38,076 nucleotides of DNA from NCBI GenBank assembly GCA_030649205.1, contig JAUSGE010000015.1:1-38076 (forward strand), read 5' to 3'. This document shows positions 22,591 through 30,716 of the stretch, piece by piece (the first letter of the stretch is position 1; the number at the start of each line of letters is the position of its first letter). The stretch comes from a bacterium (GTDB lineage Bacteria > Patescibacteriota > Patescibacteriia > Patescibacteriales > GWC2-42-12). The notes below the pieces were generated by a model. The model did no database searches. It was not told the DNA's origin and worked only from the letters and a program-made list of their open reading frames with translations. The position numbers and the translations under genes are program-made.

Positions 22591-22623
22591 AAAAAATCAG
22601 GAGAAGGCCGAGACCTTCCCCTG
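22591..22623 (-). terminator. Terminator after the lipoprotein gene
   Basis: CAGG-GAAGG and CCTTC-CCTG arms at 22598-22623. On the minus strand it is followed by ATTTTTTTA. Confidence 0.75.
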
Positions 22624-22641
22624 TTAGATTGTTGTTAAAAT

Positions 22642-23814
22642 TTATTTTTTTGCCAATTCATCTTTGACGGTCTGTCTAACCGTTTCAAACACCACCTGGC
22701 CGCGCCTTTGCCAAAAAAGGCGGACTTGCACATCTCTAAAACTGAGATTTGCAAAAAATGGACTTCGCTTGTCGCCGTTAATGCTGACAACTCTGCTCCA
22801 GTTGTCATACCAGCGAGGGTCCACAATCGTGATGTCTTTTTTCCAGTCCAAAGATAATAGATAACGACTCAGCAGGCCGGTGTCTACCATTTCGGCAACC
22901 AATTTAGCCAGCGGTTTGGCCAGCTCCAGTAGGTTCGTTACCCCGTCTCCCGGTGCTTCATCAACCCACTCGGCTAGGTCGCGATACTGGATAATGGTAT
23001 TTACGAAGGCCGTGTACAGCGTTGCGCTGTCGGGAGTAATTAACCCGGCTTTTCGAGTGGCGACGATAGTGTTCACCAGCTTGTTTATTTTAGTCGTGAA
23101 CTCATTTATGCCCTTGTCCGATTCTTTGAGCAGAGCGGAACTGGGCAAGGGGTTAGCGTATCTGGCCATGATTTTACCATTCGCTACTCTAACCAATTCC
23201 CAATCCCCGTTCGTTCTTAAATGATCCGGTGGCGCGTCGTAGTCTATCCAGAAAGGAGACTCAATCAGCGCCTTAATAGTATCGCCTTTAAATAATTCAG
23301 TCACCTCTGAAGGGAAGATGCCATTCTCGGCGGTTATGTTAGTTGTCGCCCACCAGTCTCCGCAGATCCGCTCAAAACCTTGCTCCTGGATTCTATAATG
23401 CGACGGCGAATCGCTAATTTTTTCCGGGTCAATTTTGTACCAGCACTCATCAATGTCTTTGAACGCGTATTGAGCTCTGCTAAAAAGATTAATGCTGGCT
23501 TCAAAAATGTACACAACAGGTCCGGCCTCTGACGGAATTTTTTCCGCAGTCATCAGCTTTTTATTTGACGTTATGTTATAAACGTCAAATTCCATGGGAC
23601 TGGAGAAAATCACAAATCCAGGTTTTAAATTTTTTATACTATTTTCCAGAGACGGTTTAGTCTCCGGTGCGGCGGCTGGCGCCGGTTGAACTTGGACAAC
23701 TGACGGATTTTGCGGCTGAGGGCCGTTACTGCATGAGATTGCTGTAAAGACGAGTCCAAAAAAACAGAAAAGTGCAAAAACAAAAGTCATTCCGCGCTTC
23801 AGTAAATTAAACAT
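22642..23814 (-). CDS. Lipoprotein of unknown function (390 residues)
   Basis: An N-terminal signal segment ends in a lipobox, AISC with Cys28, so the protein is probably lipid-anchored at the outer face of the membrane. A Pro/Ala-rich linker (about 33-55) follows, then a large soluble domain with several Trp-rich segments (DECWYKID, ICGDWWATT, DPRWYDNWSRV). I recognise no family. AAGGAGAAG lies before the ATG, and the gene is a single transcription unit closed by its own terminator. The region 23815-24013 upstream shows no clear promoter for it. Confidence 0.75.
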   Translation of the reverse strand: MFNLLKRGMTFVFALFCFFGLVFTAISCSNGPQPQNPSVVQVQPAPAAAPETKPSLENSIKNLKPGFVIFSSPMEFDVYNITSNKKLMTAEKIPSEAGPVVYIFEASINLFSRAQYAFKDIDECWYKIDPEKISDSPSHYRIQEQGFERICGDWWATTNITAENGIFPSEVTELFKGDTIKALIESPFWIDYDAPPDHLRTNGDWELVRVANGKIMARYANPLPSSALLKESDKGINEFTTKINKLVNTIVATRKAGLITPDSATLYTAFVNTIIQYRDLAEWVDEAPGDGVTNLLELAKPLAKLVAEMVDTGLLSRYLLSLDWKKDITIVDPRWYDNWSRVVSINGDKRSPFFANLSFRDVQVRLFWQRRGQVVFETVRQTVKDELAKK

Positions 23815-23963
23815 TAACTTCTCCTTAAATGTGAAAGGTTAATTGAAAAAAACGGTAAATACTGCGAGTTGTAAAAGGCCGTTTTTATCCGCAGGAGCGG
23901 AGAAAGCCCAATTTTGGACTAACCAATATTTATAGCACATTTAGAGAAATATGTCCAGCAATA

Positions 23964-23993
23964 TTGTAATTTAATAGTTTTTTAAGGTATAAT
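23964..23993 (+). promoter_or_regulatory. Promoter of the 169-residue pilin gene
   Basis: TTGTAA (23964-23969), 18-base spacer, TATAAT (23988-23993), about 14 bases before a likely transcript start near the ATG at 24014. Confidence 0.6.
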
Positions 23994-24013
23994 AAAGCCA
24001 ATAATACAATCGC

Positions 24014-24523
24014 ATGCAGCAAGAAAATTTTTCGGAACAATCAGGATTTAGCTTGGTGGAAATTTTAGCAGTGATCGCCATTGTCGCTGTTTTAGCCAGT
24101 CTGGCCGTAGTGGCGCTTCTGCCGGTAACGAGAAAAGCCAGGGACACTAAGCGCAAGGCTGATTTGGCGCAAGCGGGTAAATTTCTTCAAGCCGGCTCGT
24201 GCTTTATGCCTAACGCCGGAGCGGGCGAGTATGATTTGAAAGTTCTGCTGGATGAGTTTAAAATTAAGTATCCGCAATACGCTTCTTTCATCTCACGGGC
24301 GCCCAAAGACCCCAAGACCGGCAGTGATGCGGCGGCTAATTATCGCTATATTATTTCCGACGACGGAAGAAAATGCGCGCTGTACGCCAACCTGGAAAAT
24401 GACGGCGAGCCGGTAACCCTGACTGGCCTGTCCCAACCAACAGCCGGCAGCGGCAGTGGCGTCTTGCAAGGGGCGAGCGCGGGCTGGAACGGTACGGATA
24501 AATATTTTCAAGTGTCAAATTAG
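24014..24523 (+). CDS. Type IV pilin-like prepilin (169 residues)
   Basis: An 11-residue leader ends in Gly and is followed by FSLVEILAVIAIVAVLASLAVVAL, the class III prepilin signal: prepilin peptidase would cut after Gly11, and Glu5 of the mature protein is present. Past the hydrophobic helix come RKARDTKRKADLAQ and a globular domain of about 120 residues with two Cys. It is likely a pilus or pseudopilus subunit at the cell surface. It stands alone between the lipoprotein and purD, with a promoter but no Shine-Dalgarno. Confidence 0.85.
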   Translation: MQQENFSEQSGFSLVEILAVIAIVAVLASLAVVALLPVTRKARDTKRKADLAQAGKFLQAGSCFMPNAGAGEYDLKVLLDEFKIKYPQYASFISRAPKDPKTGSDAAANYRYIISDDGRKCALYANLENDGEPVTLTGLSQPTAGSGSGVLQGASAGWNGTDKYFQVSN

Positions 24524-24540
24524 CTAAAATAATAAAAAAT

Positions 24541-24570
24541 AAAAGCGGCAGGGGATTTTGGCCCCTGCCG
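24541..24570 (-). terminator. Terminator after purD
   Basis: CGGCAGGGG (24546-24554) pairs with CCCCTGCCG (24562-24570). On the minus strand it is followed by CTTTTATTTTTTATT. Confidence 0.85.
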
Positions 24571-24591
24571 TAATGGCAGTAAGTTTAATTT

Positions 24592-25881
24592 CTATATTTT
24601 TAAATATTTTAAGGCCTTTCGCCCGATGTCCTGGCGGTAATGAGCCCCTTCCCAATTAATAAGCTCAACCGCGTTGTAGGCGGCCAAGATGGTCATGAGC
24701 ATGTCGCGATCCATGGCCGTGACCCCCAATACTCTGCCGCCATTGGTTACGATTTTTCCATCTTTTAAAGCTGTGCCGGCATGGGTGATGATTACATCGC
24801 CCATTTGTTCAGCTTGCTCTAGGCCGGTGATGACATGCCCTTTGGTATAGGGGCCGGGGTAGCCGCCGGATGTCATGACCACGCAGACGGCTGGACGAGG
24901 ATCCCAATCCAGGGTTAGCCCTTTCAAAGTACCCGTGGCAACTCGCATAAGGACCGGCACAATATCATTTTTCAGGCGCGGCAGTATCACCTGGGTTTCC
25001 GGGTCGCCAAAGCGGGCGTTGAATTCCAGAACTTTGGCTTGCCCGTCTTTAATCATCACTCCGACGTAGAGTATGCCACGGTAAGGCCGGCCCTCCTGTG
25101 CCATGCCTCTAATCGTCGGGACTGTTATGTCCCGCATAACCTGCTCGGCTATTTTCGGAGTTACTACCGGCGCGGGCGAATAAGCGCCCATACCACCGGT
25201 GTTCAGACCTTCATCGTTGTCATTGACCGGCTTGTGATCCTGGGACGAGGCCATGGGCAGAATATTTTCTCCGTCAGAGAAATATAAGAGGGAGGCTTCT
25301 TCGCCATCCAAAAACTCTTCAAACAATATTTTTGCACCGGCCATACCGAATTTTCTTCCCGCCATCGCCTCGTCTATAAATTCCCTGGCTTCGGTTATGG
25401 TGTGGCAAACCTTTACGCCTTTGCCAGCCGCCAACCCATCGGCTTTAGCCACGATGGGAAATTTTACGCCGTCAACAAAGGCAAGGGCTCTTAAACAGCT
25501 GTCAAAGTCGCCTAAATATTCCGCCGTAGGAATATTATGCCTTAACATAAATTCCTTGGAAAAAATCTTACTGCCTTCCAGCTCGGCCGCCCTCTGGCTT
25601 GGTCCGACGATGGCCAAGCCGTTCGCCGTGAACAAATCAACAATGCCCATGACTAGGGGATCTTCCGGCCCGACCACGGTCAGATCAATCTCTTTAAACA
25701 GGGCAAAGGCCAAGAGCTTGTCTAGTTCCGTGGGTTTGATGTTGACATTCTCGCACTTGGGCAGCCTGTTCGTACCCGCATTGCCCGGGGCGCAAAAAAT
25801 TTGTTTAACCAACGAGCTCTTGCCGATTTTCCAAACTAAAGTGTGCTCTCGTCCGCCGCTACCGATGACTAAAATTTTCAT
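24592..25881 (-). CDS. purD: Phosphoribosylamine-glycine ligase (GAR synthetase)
   Basis: Joins phosphoribosylamine and glycine with ATP, the second step of purine synthesis. The 429 residues have the N-terminal MKILVIGSGGREH, an ATP-grasp domain with KADGLAAGKGV, FEEFLDGEEASL and EFNARFGDPETQ, and the C-terminal part ending YRQDIGRKALKYL. Full length. AAAAAGGAGGAAG lies upstream of the ATG. It lies about 16 kb from the other pur genes and is its own transcription unit with a strong terminator. Confidence 0.97.
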   Translation of the reverse strand: MKILVIGSGGREHTLVWKIGKSSLVKQIFCAPGNAGTNRLPKCENVNIKPTELDKLLAFALFKEIDLTVVGPEDPLVMGIVDLFTANGLAIVGPSQRAAELEGSKIFSKEFMLRHNIPTAEYLGDFDSCLRALAFVDGVKFPIVAKADGLAAGKGVKVCHTITEAREFIDEAMAGRKFGMAGAKILFEEFLDGEEASLLYFSDGENILPMASSQDHKPVNDNDEGLNTGGMGAYSPAPVVTPKIAEQVMRDITVPTIRGMAQEGRPYRGILYVGVMIKDGQAKVLEFNARFGDPETQVILPRLKNDIVPVLMRVATGTLKGLTLDWDPRPAVCVVMTSGGYPGPYTKGHVITGLEQAEQMGDVIITHAGTALKDGKIVTNGGRVLGVTAMDRDMLMTILAAYNAVELINWEGAHYRQDIGRKALKYLKI

Positions 25882-25923
25882 GGGCTTCCTCCTTTTTGTT
25901 GTTGATGAAATGAACAGTTAAAA

Positions 25924-25950
25924 GTTAACTCCGGCTGAAGCCGGGTAGAA
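25924..25950. repeat. CCGGCTNAAGCCGG element, copy 6
   Basis: GTTAACTCCGGCTGAAGCCG followed by GGTAGAA, in the 72-base gap between gyrB and purD. Confidence 0.85.
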
Positions 25951-25953
25951 TAA

Positions 25954-28900
25954 TCAGATATCTAAATTGGTAACTTTTTTGGCGTGCGTCTGGATAAAAT
26001 GCTTGCGCGGGGCCACGTCGCCGCCCATGAGCATTTCAAAAGTTTCATTGGCTAGCGCCGCGTCATCAACATTAACCTGCCTCATGATTCTGGTTTGCGG
26101 ATTCATGGTGGTATCCCAAAGCTGTACCGGATTCATTTCGCCCAAACCTTTATAGCGCTGGATGTTTATTCTAATGGCGGCCTTAGCCTTAGTTACTTTA
26201 ATTTCTTCTTCAGTTTGATTTTCTTCGGCCAACTCTTCGTCGCTGGCCTCGGTTTCAATTACTTCGGCTTGGCCGCCGCCGAACTCTTTAATGATTTTAA
26301 CTTTTTCTTCATCCGAGTAAGCGTATTTAACGGCCGCGCCTTTTTTAATTTGATAGAGCGGAGGCTGGGCGATATATAAATTGCCGTTAGTTACCAGGGC
26401 GTTGAAATGCCGGTAAAATAAAGTGAGCAGGAGAGTGCGGATGTGCGCGCCGTCAACGTCGGCATCAGTCATAATAATAATCCGGTGGTAGCGCAGTTTG
26501 CCCAGGTCAAACTGCTCGTCAATATTGGCGCCTAGGGCGATGACTAAATTTTTAATTTCATTATTGGCCAGCATTTTATCCAGCCGCGCCCGCTCCACGT
26601 TTAAAATTTTGCCGCGCAAAGGCAGAATGGCCTGGAATTTCCGGTCGCGGCCCTGCTTGGCGCTGTTATGCACGAAGACTCCGCTGGCCAGCGCGAAATT
26701 GTGGGTTCCCGGCACTTCTAAGTCATAAACATCCATTCTTTCTTTGAGTTTCACAATTTTTTTGATTTTATGGTTGTAGTTTTCCACCGCTTCAATCAGC
26801 CTTTTATTGTCGCCATGGAAGAATCTCGCCAGAATTGTATTTGTTTTTAGCAGGCTTTTATCATTTGTTTCGCGCCTAAAATCCTCGTAGGCCGGCAAAT
26901 TAACCTGTCCGCGGTTTTCATAAATCTGGCGCAAAGTATTTAACGCTTTATTCAAATAGGTTTTATTATAAGCAATTTTCCTTTTTTTTCTGAATTCGTC
27001 CGTCCATTGTTTTTTTGTCTCTTCACTTCGCCATTCGCGCAAAGCGGCATCTTGCCATTCTTTTTCCGCCAGATTTTTAAGGAGTTTTTTGGCTTCAGGA
27101 TTTTTTTTAAAGTATTGTCTAACTCTTTCAGCTTGCGCTTGCTTGTTTGCCGGATTACCCCAATACTTTTTTTGAACTTCATTTAATAGTTTGTTATTTT
27201 TTTGCCGGTAATCAGCGTTGCTATTATAAAATTCTAAAAATTTTTGCGTCATGAATTTTTTGTAGGTTTCGTCCTGCCATTGCTTCTTCGCGTTTTGACT
27301 AAACAATTCTCTTTTTTCTAGACTTTTCATGCTGGCTTTGCGTCTAAATTCGTCTGTCTGTTTTGTCTCAATACTTTTTTTTATCGCATCGGGGCGATGA
27401 AGCGTATGCTCTAAATGCTTGTAATGAATAATCATGTGCTGGCCATAAGGAAGGCGACTGATGTTAGTTGGATTATTATTGCGCTTATTAAAATCAATAT
27501 GATGCCGATGCTTTCCGGCAGAAGCCGTATAAACACCATTTGCCAGGTTGTATATATCGGATAATACATGAGTATAGTTCCATTTTTTGGCCTTAGGATC
27601 AAAAATCATTTCATAACCATCTAAAGTTCTCTGGCCTTCTTTTTTAGATATTTTTCGGTATAACGGGGCAAGACTGTAATGGGGAGTTAATTGAGCCGCT
27701 GGAATATAGTTTCCATCAATTAATCTAAATTTATGATCAGGCGTGCATATCAGTTTCTCGTTGTTGTCTAAAATAATTTCAATAACTTCAGCATCCCGTT
27801 TTGTCATTCGCGGATTAATTATTGGAGCAACTCCGATATGACCGTTGTCACAGATTGTGTAACAAAAATTTTTCTTCCCCTGTTTATGTTCTTTAACTAG
27901 TTGTTTAAAGGAAATTTCTCTACCATCAATTAAAGCAACTTTTGTATTTCCACACCAACAGCCTCCGGCGCTGTCGCCCTCTACGATGTACAATTCGCTT
28001 TCTTCCGGCTTGCGGGACGAGCAATCGGCTAATTTACCCGGCAAAGTCATGCCTTCCAGCGCGCCCTTGCGCAAGATGGAAGCGCGCGCGGTTCGGGCCG
28101 CGATTCTGGCCTGGGCTGACAACAGGCACTTGGCCACGATAGCTTCGGCTTGGCGCGGATTTTCTTGAAGGAAAGAGGCGAAGCTGTCGCCAAAAGTTTG
28201 CTCTACGTAAGTCTTGATGTCGGAATTTCCCAATTTGCCCTTGGTCTGGCCTTCAAATTGCGGGTTGGTCAGTTTAACGCTGATTATAACGGTTAAACCT
28301 TCGCGCACATCTTCGCCGGTCAGATTCTCGTCTTTTTCCTTGATAAAATTTTGCGCTCGCGCGTAGCTGTTCAGGGTTCTGGTGAGCGCCGTCCTAAAGC
28401 CGGCCACGTGCGTGCCGCCTTCGGGGTTGATGATATTGTTGGCGAACGCCAAAACAGTTTCATTATAGCCGTCGTTATACTGTAAAGCCACTTCCACGCG
28501 CGAGTCATTGATTTCTTTGTCAACATAAAAGATAGTTTCATTTTTGACCTGCGCCGAGCGGTTTAATGATTTAACATAGGCTTTGATGCCGCCTTCAAAA
28601 TAAAATTTGTAATTTTTCCGGCTGTGATTTTTTCGGCGGTCGGCCACCTTGATGGTAATGCCCTTGGTTAAATAAGCCTGCTGCCTTAAGCGGTCTAAAA
28701 TCGCGCCCCAGTTGAATTCCAAAGTTTCAAAAATTGCCGCGTCCGGCTTAAAAGTTATTATAGTGCAGGTTTTTTTGGAATTGCCCACTGGTTTGACTTT
28801 TTTTATCGGAATACCGCGCTTATATTCTTGCATCCAGATTTTGCCTTCGCGGTGCACTTCGGCTTTTAAATATTCGCTTAAAGCGTTAACTACCGAAACG

Positions 28901-29286
28901 CCCACGCCGTGCAAGCCGCCGGAAACTTTATAGCCGCCGCCGTCGCCGAATTTTCCGCCGGCGTGCAGTTTAGTCAGCACTAATTCCAAGGCCGAAATTT
29001 TAGCCTGTTTATGAATCCCGACCGGAATGCCGCGGCCGTTATCGATGACTTCCACCAGGCCGTTGTCTAAAAGCGTTACGCTGATTTCCGTGGCAAAGCC
29101 GGCCATGGCCTCGTCAATGCCGTTATCAACCACTTCCCAAATTAAATGATGCAGGCCGGCCGCGGCCGTGGAACCGATATACATGCCCGGCCTTTTTCTG
29201 ACCGGTTCCAGCCCTTCCAGTACGGTGATGGACTCGGCGCCGTAATCCGAGCCGGCTGATTTTTTACTTATTTTTTTGTCTGCCAT
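25954..29286 (-). CDS. gyrB: DNA gyrase subunit B interrupted by an intein
   Basis: ATPase subunit of gyrase. The 1110-residue precursor has the GHKL ATPase part (RKRPGMYIGS, EVVDNGIDEA, DNGRGIPV, GGLHGVGVSVVNALS), a transducer region, and a TOPRIM domain with EGDSAGG (436-442) and MTDADVDGAHIRTLLLTLF. The intein occupies residues 443-874, directly after EGDSAGG, and SAKQGRDR resumes at 875. After splicing the protein would be 678 residues. No Shine-Dalgarno precedes the ATG. The partner gyrA is not in the window. Splicing is needed for activity, since the insertion sits in the metal-binding TOPRIM motif. Confidence 0.96.
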   Translation of the reverse strand: MADKKISKKSAGSDYGAESITVLEGLEPVRKRPGMYIGSTAAAGLHHLIWEVVDNGIDEAMAGFATEISVTLLDNGLVEVIDNGRGIPVGIHKQAKISALELVLTKLHAGGKFGDGGGYKVSGGLHGVGVSVVNALSEYLKAEVHREGKIWMQEYKRGIPIKKVKPVGNSKKTCTIITFKPDAAIFETLEFNWGAILDRLRQQAYLTKGITIKVADRRKNHSRKNYKFYFEGGIKAYVKSLNRSAQVKNETIFYVDKEINDSRVEVALQYNDGYNETVLAFANNIINPEGGTHVAGFRTALTRTLNSYARAQNFIKEKDENLTGEDVREGLTVIISVKLTNPQFEGQTKGKLGNSDIKTYVEQTFGDSFASFLQENPRQAEAIVAKCLLSAQARIAARTARASILRKGALEGMTLPGKLADCSSRKPEESELYIVEGDSAGGCWCGNTKVALIDGREISFKQLVKEHKQGKKNFCYTICDNGHIGVAPIINPRMTKRDAEVIEIILDNNEKLICTPDHKFRLIDGNYIPAAQLTPHYSLAPLYRKISKKEGQRTLDGYEMIFDPKAKKWNYTHVLSDIYNLANGVYTASAGKHRHHIDFNKRNNNPTNISRLPYGQHMIIHYKHLEHTLHRPDAIKKSIETKQTDEFRRKASMKSLEKRELFSQNAKKQWQDETYKKFMTQKFLEFYNSNADYRQKNNKLLNEVQKKYWGNPANKQAQAERVRQYFKKNPEAKKLLKNLAEKEWQDAALREWRSEETKKQWTDEFRKKRKIAYNKTYLNKALNTLRQIYENRGQVNLPAYEDFRRETNDKSLLKTNTILARFFHGDNKRLIEAVENYNHKIKKIVKLKERMDVYDLEVPGTHNFALASGVFVHNSAKQGRDRKFQAILPLRGKILNVERARLDKMLANNEIKNLVIALGANIDEQFDLGKLRYHRIIIMTDADVDGAHIRTLLLTLFYRHFNALVTNGNLYIAQPPLYQIKKGAAVKYAYSDEEKVKIIKEFGGGQAEVIETEASDEELAEENQTEEEIKVTKAKAAIRINIQRYKGLGEMNPVQLWDTTMNPQTRIMRQVNVDDAALANETFEMLMGGDVAPRKHFIQTHAKKVTNLDI
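26665..27960 (-). mobile_element. GyrB intein with HNH homing endonuclease (432 residues)
   Basis: It begins with Cys (CWCGNTKVALIDG, splicing block A), has the block B ICTPDHKFRL with the expected His, and ends DVYDLEVPGTHNF (block F) and GVFVHN with terminal His-Asn; the following extein residue is Ser. All splicing residues look intact. The middle holds an HNH-type nuclease stretch, HRHHIDFNKRNNNPTNISRL and a following HMIIHYKH, then a long basic helical region in which Trp recurs in similar contexts (QWQDE, YWGNP, EWQDA, EWRSE, QWTDE), likely a DNA-binding repeat. The DNA looks more A+T-rich than the flanking gyrB, consistent with mobility. Confidence 0.93.
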
Positions 29287-29325
29287 ATTATTGTGAAATT
29301 TATTTTAAAATTAGCCATTTTATAC

Positions 29326-29360
29326 ATAAAAATAAAACCCGATTTTAGGTTTATTTTTAT
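29326..29360. repeat. AT-rich inverted repeat in the gyrB leader
   Basis: ATAAAAATAAAACC (29326-29339) and GGTTTATTTTTAT (29348-29360), between the candidate promoter and the gyrB start. On the minus strand the hairpin ends in T-rich sequence, so an attenuator is possible. Confidence 0.5.
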
Positions 29361-29367
29361 ACTATAA

Positions 29368-29397
29368 TTTTAGCAAAAAGCAGGATGAATGGCAAGC
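29368..29397 (-). promoter_or_regulatory. Candidate gyrB promoter
   Basis: Minus strand: TTGCCA, 17-base spacer, TAAAAT, near 29397 to 29368, giving a leader of about 75-80 bases that contains the AT-rich inverted repeat. Confidence 0.4.
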
Positions 29398-29417
29398 GAA
29401 TTTTTTAAAATAAAATA

Positions 29418-29442
29418 GAGGGTAACCGCGAGTGTTACCCTC
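29418..29442 (-). terminator. Terminator after the oxidoreductase gene
   Basis: GAGGGTAAC (29418-29426) pairs with GTTACCCTC (29434-29442). On the minus strand it is followed by TATTTTATTTTAA. Confidence 0.8.
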
Positions 29443-29480
29443 TTCATGAATTTGAAAAAAATTGTCTTTCTACCGCCTGC

Positions 29481-30548
29481 TTACGCGCTCTGCAGGTGAT
29501 ATTGGTGTATGGCACTGCTATTTAGCGGTAGCTGGGTTAAGGAATTTTCAGTAAAGTGAGCGGCTATCAGTACCTCCAGGGTGTGATAGCCATCTTCTCC
29601 ATCGCACGAAGTTTTGCCTTCAATGAGCTCGCGCAGAGGAGCGGCCGCGAGAGCCTCAACGTCTATTTTGGGGTTACATTGAAATGGTATTTCTATCATT
29701 TCTCCGTAATAACCCCTGACCGAATCAGGATTTTTTTCCAGCCTGATTTCAACTCGCCACTTTACGGGCAGTTGCTCGCCTAAAATTCTGCCTCTGGTTC
29801 CGACGATTTCATAACGGGGTGGTAAGGCCACGCCCTGGCCTTGATGAATAAAAGCCGTTGCCCCGCTTTTAAAGATCATGAAAATTTCTCCCGGGAAATC
29901 GGTAAATAGTTCGCCGCGCGGATTTTTTCCGGCAACCTCATCCAGCTTGCCAAAAACTTTTACAACCCGTTCGCCGACAACCCAGAGCGCCCAGTCAATC
30001 CAGTGCGTGCCCAGGTCGCTCAACCTGGCCCCGCCGCAGGAAATCCAGATGTGGCGCAGATCGCCGATGACTTTTTCCTCCCTGATCAGCCGTCTGATTT
30101 CCTGGTGATCAGGCAGCCAGCGGCGGGAATGGTTGACCGTCAACAGAATGCGATATTCCAGGCAGATGTCAATAATTCTCCTGGCGTCTCTTAATGAGGA
30201 CGCTATTGGCATCTCACACAGGATTTTTTTCACGCCACTTATTGCGGCCGCTTCTACCACATCCGCGTGATCTTTAGTCCAGGTAGAGACGACCACAATA
30301 TCGGGCTTCTCCACCCGGAGCAGTTCCCTATAGTCCTGATAGCTTCTGGTTTGCGCCGCATCTCCTTCGTCAATTTCCTTAGGGGACAAAGTTCGCCACG
30401 ACTCATTACCCGGCATTTCAGTGTAAGCCCTTGGATCGGTATCGCAGATAGCTACTACCTCAAGACTATCCGCAAGAAGCCGATTCGCCGCGTTAAAGAA
30501 CAATTTTCCTTGTCCGCCAAAGCCAACGATTGCCAATCTCTGTTTCAC
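29481..30548 (-). CDS. Gfo/Idh/MocA-family NAD(P)-dependent oxidoreductase
   Basis: A 355-residue protein with an N-terminal Rossmann fold (AIVGFGGQGKLF, 7-18; AICDTDPRAY), the region usually EKP as CEMPIA, and a C-terminal domain with LSDLGTHWIDWALWVVG carrying the usual catalytic-type His. Family members oxidise or reduce sugars and sugar-like compounds; the substrate cannot be told. It starts with GTG after ACAGGAGGT, a strong ribosome binding site. It is a single-gene unit with its own terminator and no sugar-pathway neighbours. Confidence 0.88.
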   Translation of the reverse strand: MKQRLAIVGFGGQGKLFFNAANRLLADSLEVVAICDTDPRAYTEMPGNESWRTLSPKEIDEGDAAQTRSYQDYRELLRVEKPDIVVVSTWTKDHADVVEAAAISGVKKILCEMPIASSLRDARRIIDICLEYRILLTVNHSRRWLPDHQEIRRLIREEKVIGDLRHIWISCGGARLSDLGTHWIDWALWVVGERVVKVFGKLDEVAGKNPRGELFTDFPGEIFMIFKSGATAFIHQGQGVALPPRYEIVGTRGRILGEQLPVKWRVEIRLEKNPDSVRGYYGEMIEIPFQCNPKIDVEALAAAPLRELIEGKTSCDGEDGYHTLEVLIAAHFTENSLTQLPLNSSAIHQYHLQSA

Positions 30549-30598
30549 GGTTTTTACCTCCTGTTTGAGTTTTAGAGTTTATTTTTTTTGTTTTCTAT

Positions 30599-30650
30599 AT
30601 TTAATGACATTTTTATGAATTTGTCAATAAAGAGAGTTTTATGGTAAAAT
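30599..30650. promoter_or_regulatory. Overlapping divergent promoters: oxidoreductase and 308-residue membrane protein
   Basis: Plus strand: TTGTCA (30621-30626), 18-base spacer, TAAAAT (30645-30650). Minus strand: TTGACA (30627-30622), 17-base spacer, TTAAAT (30604-30599). As upstream of parA, one TTGTCAA serves as -35 on both strands. The minus -10 is weak. Confidence 0.5.
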
Positions 30651-30661
30651 AAAAATAATAA

Positions 30662-30704
30662 ATAACGCCGGCTGAAGCCGGGTAGAAATAATAGCCGGGC
30701 AGAA
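30662..30704. repeat. CCGGCTNAAGCCGG element, copy 7 plus a partial copy
   Basis: ATAACGCCGGCTGAAGCCGG and GTAGAA (30662-30687), then a half-copy ATAGCCGGGCAGAA (30691-30704), ending 13 bases before the next gene. Confidence 0.8.
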
Positions 30705-30716
30705 TAGAGAAGATTT

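Noticed and set aside
26952-27182. Separate small gene within the intein
   Set aside because: It is an alternative frame of the Lys-rich Trp-repeat region of the intein, with no start signal of its own.
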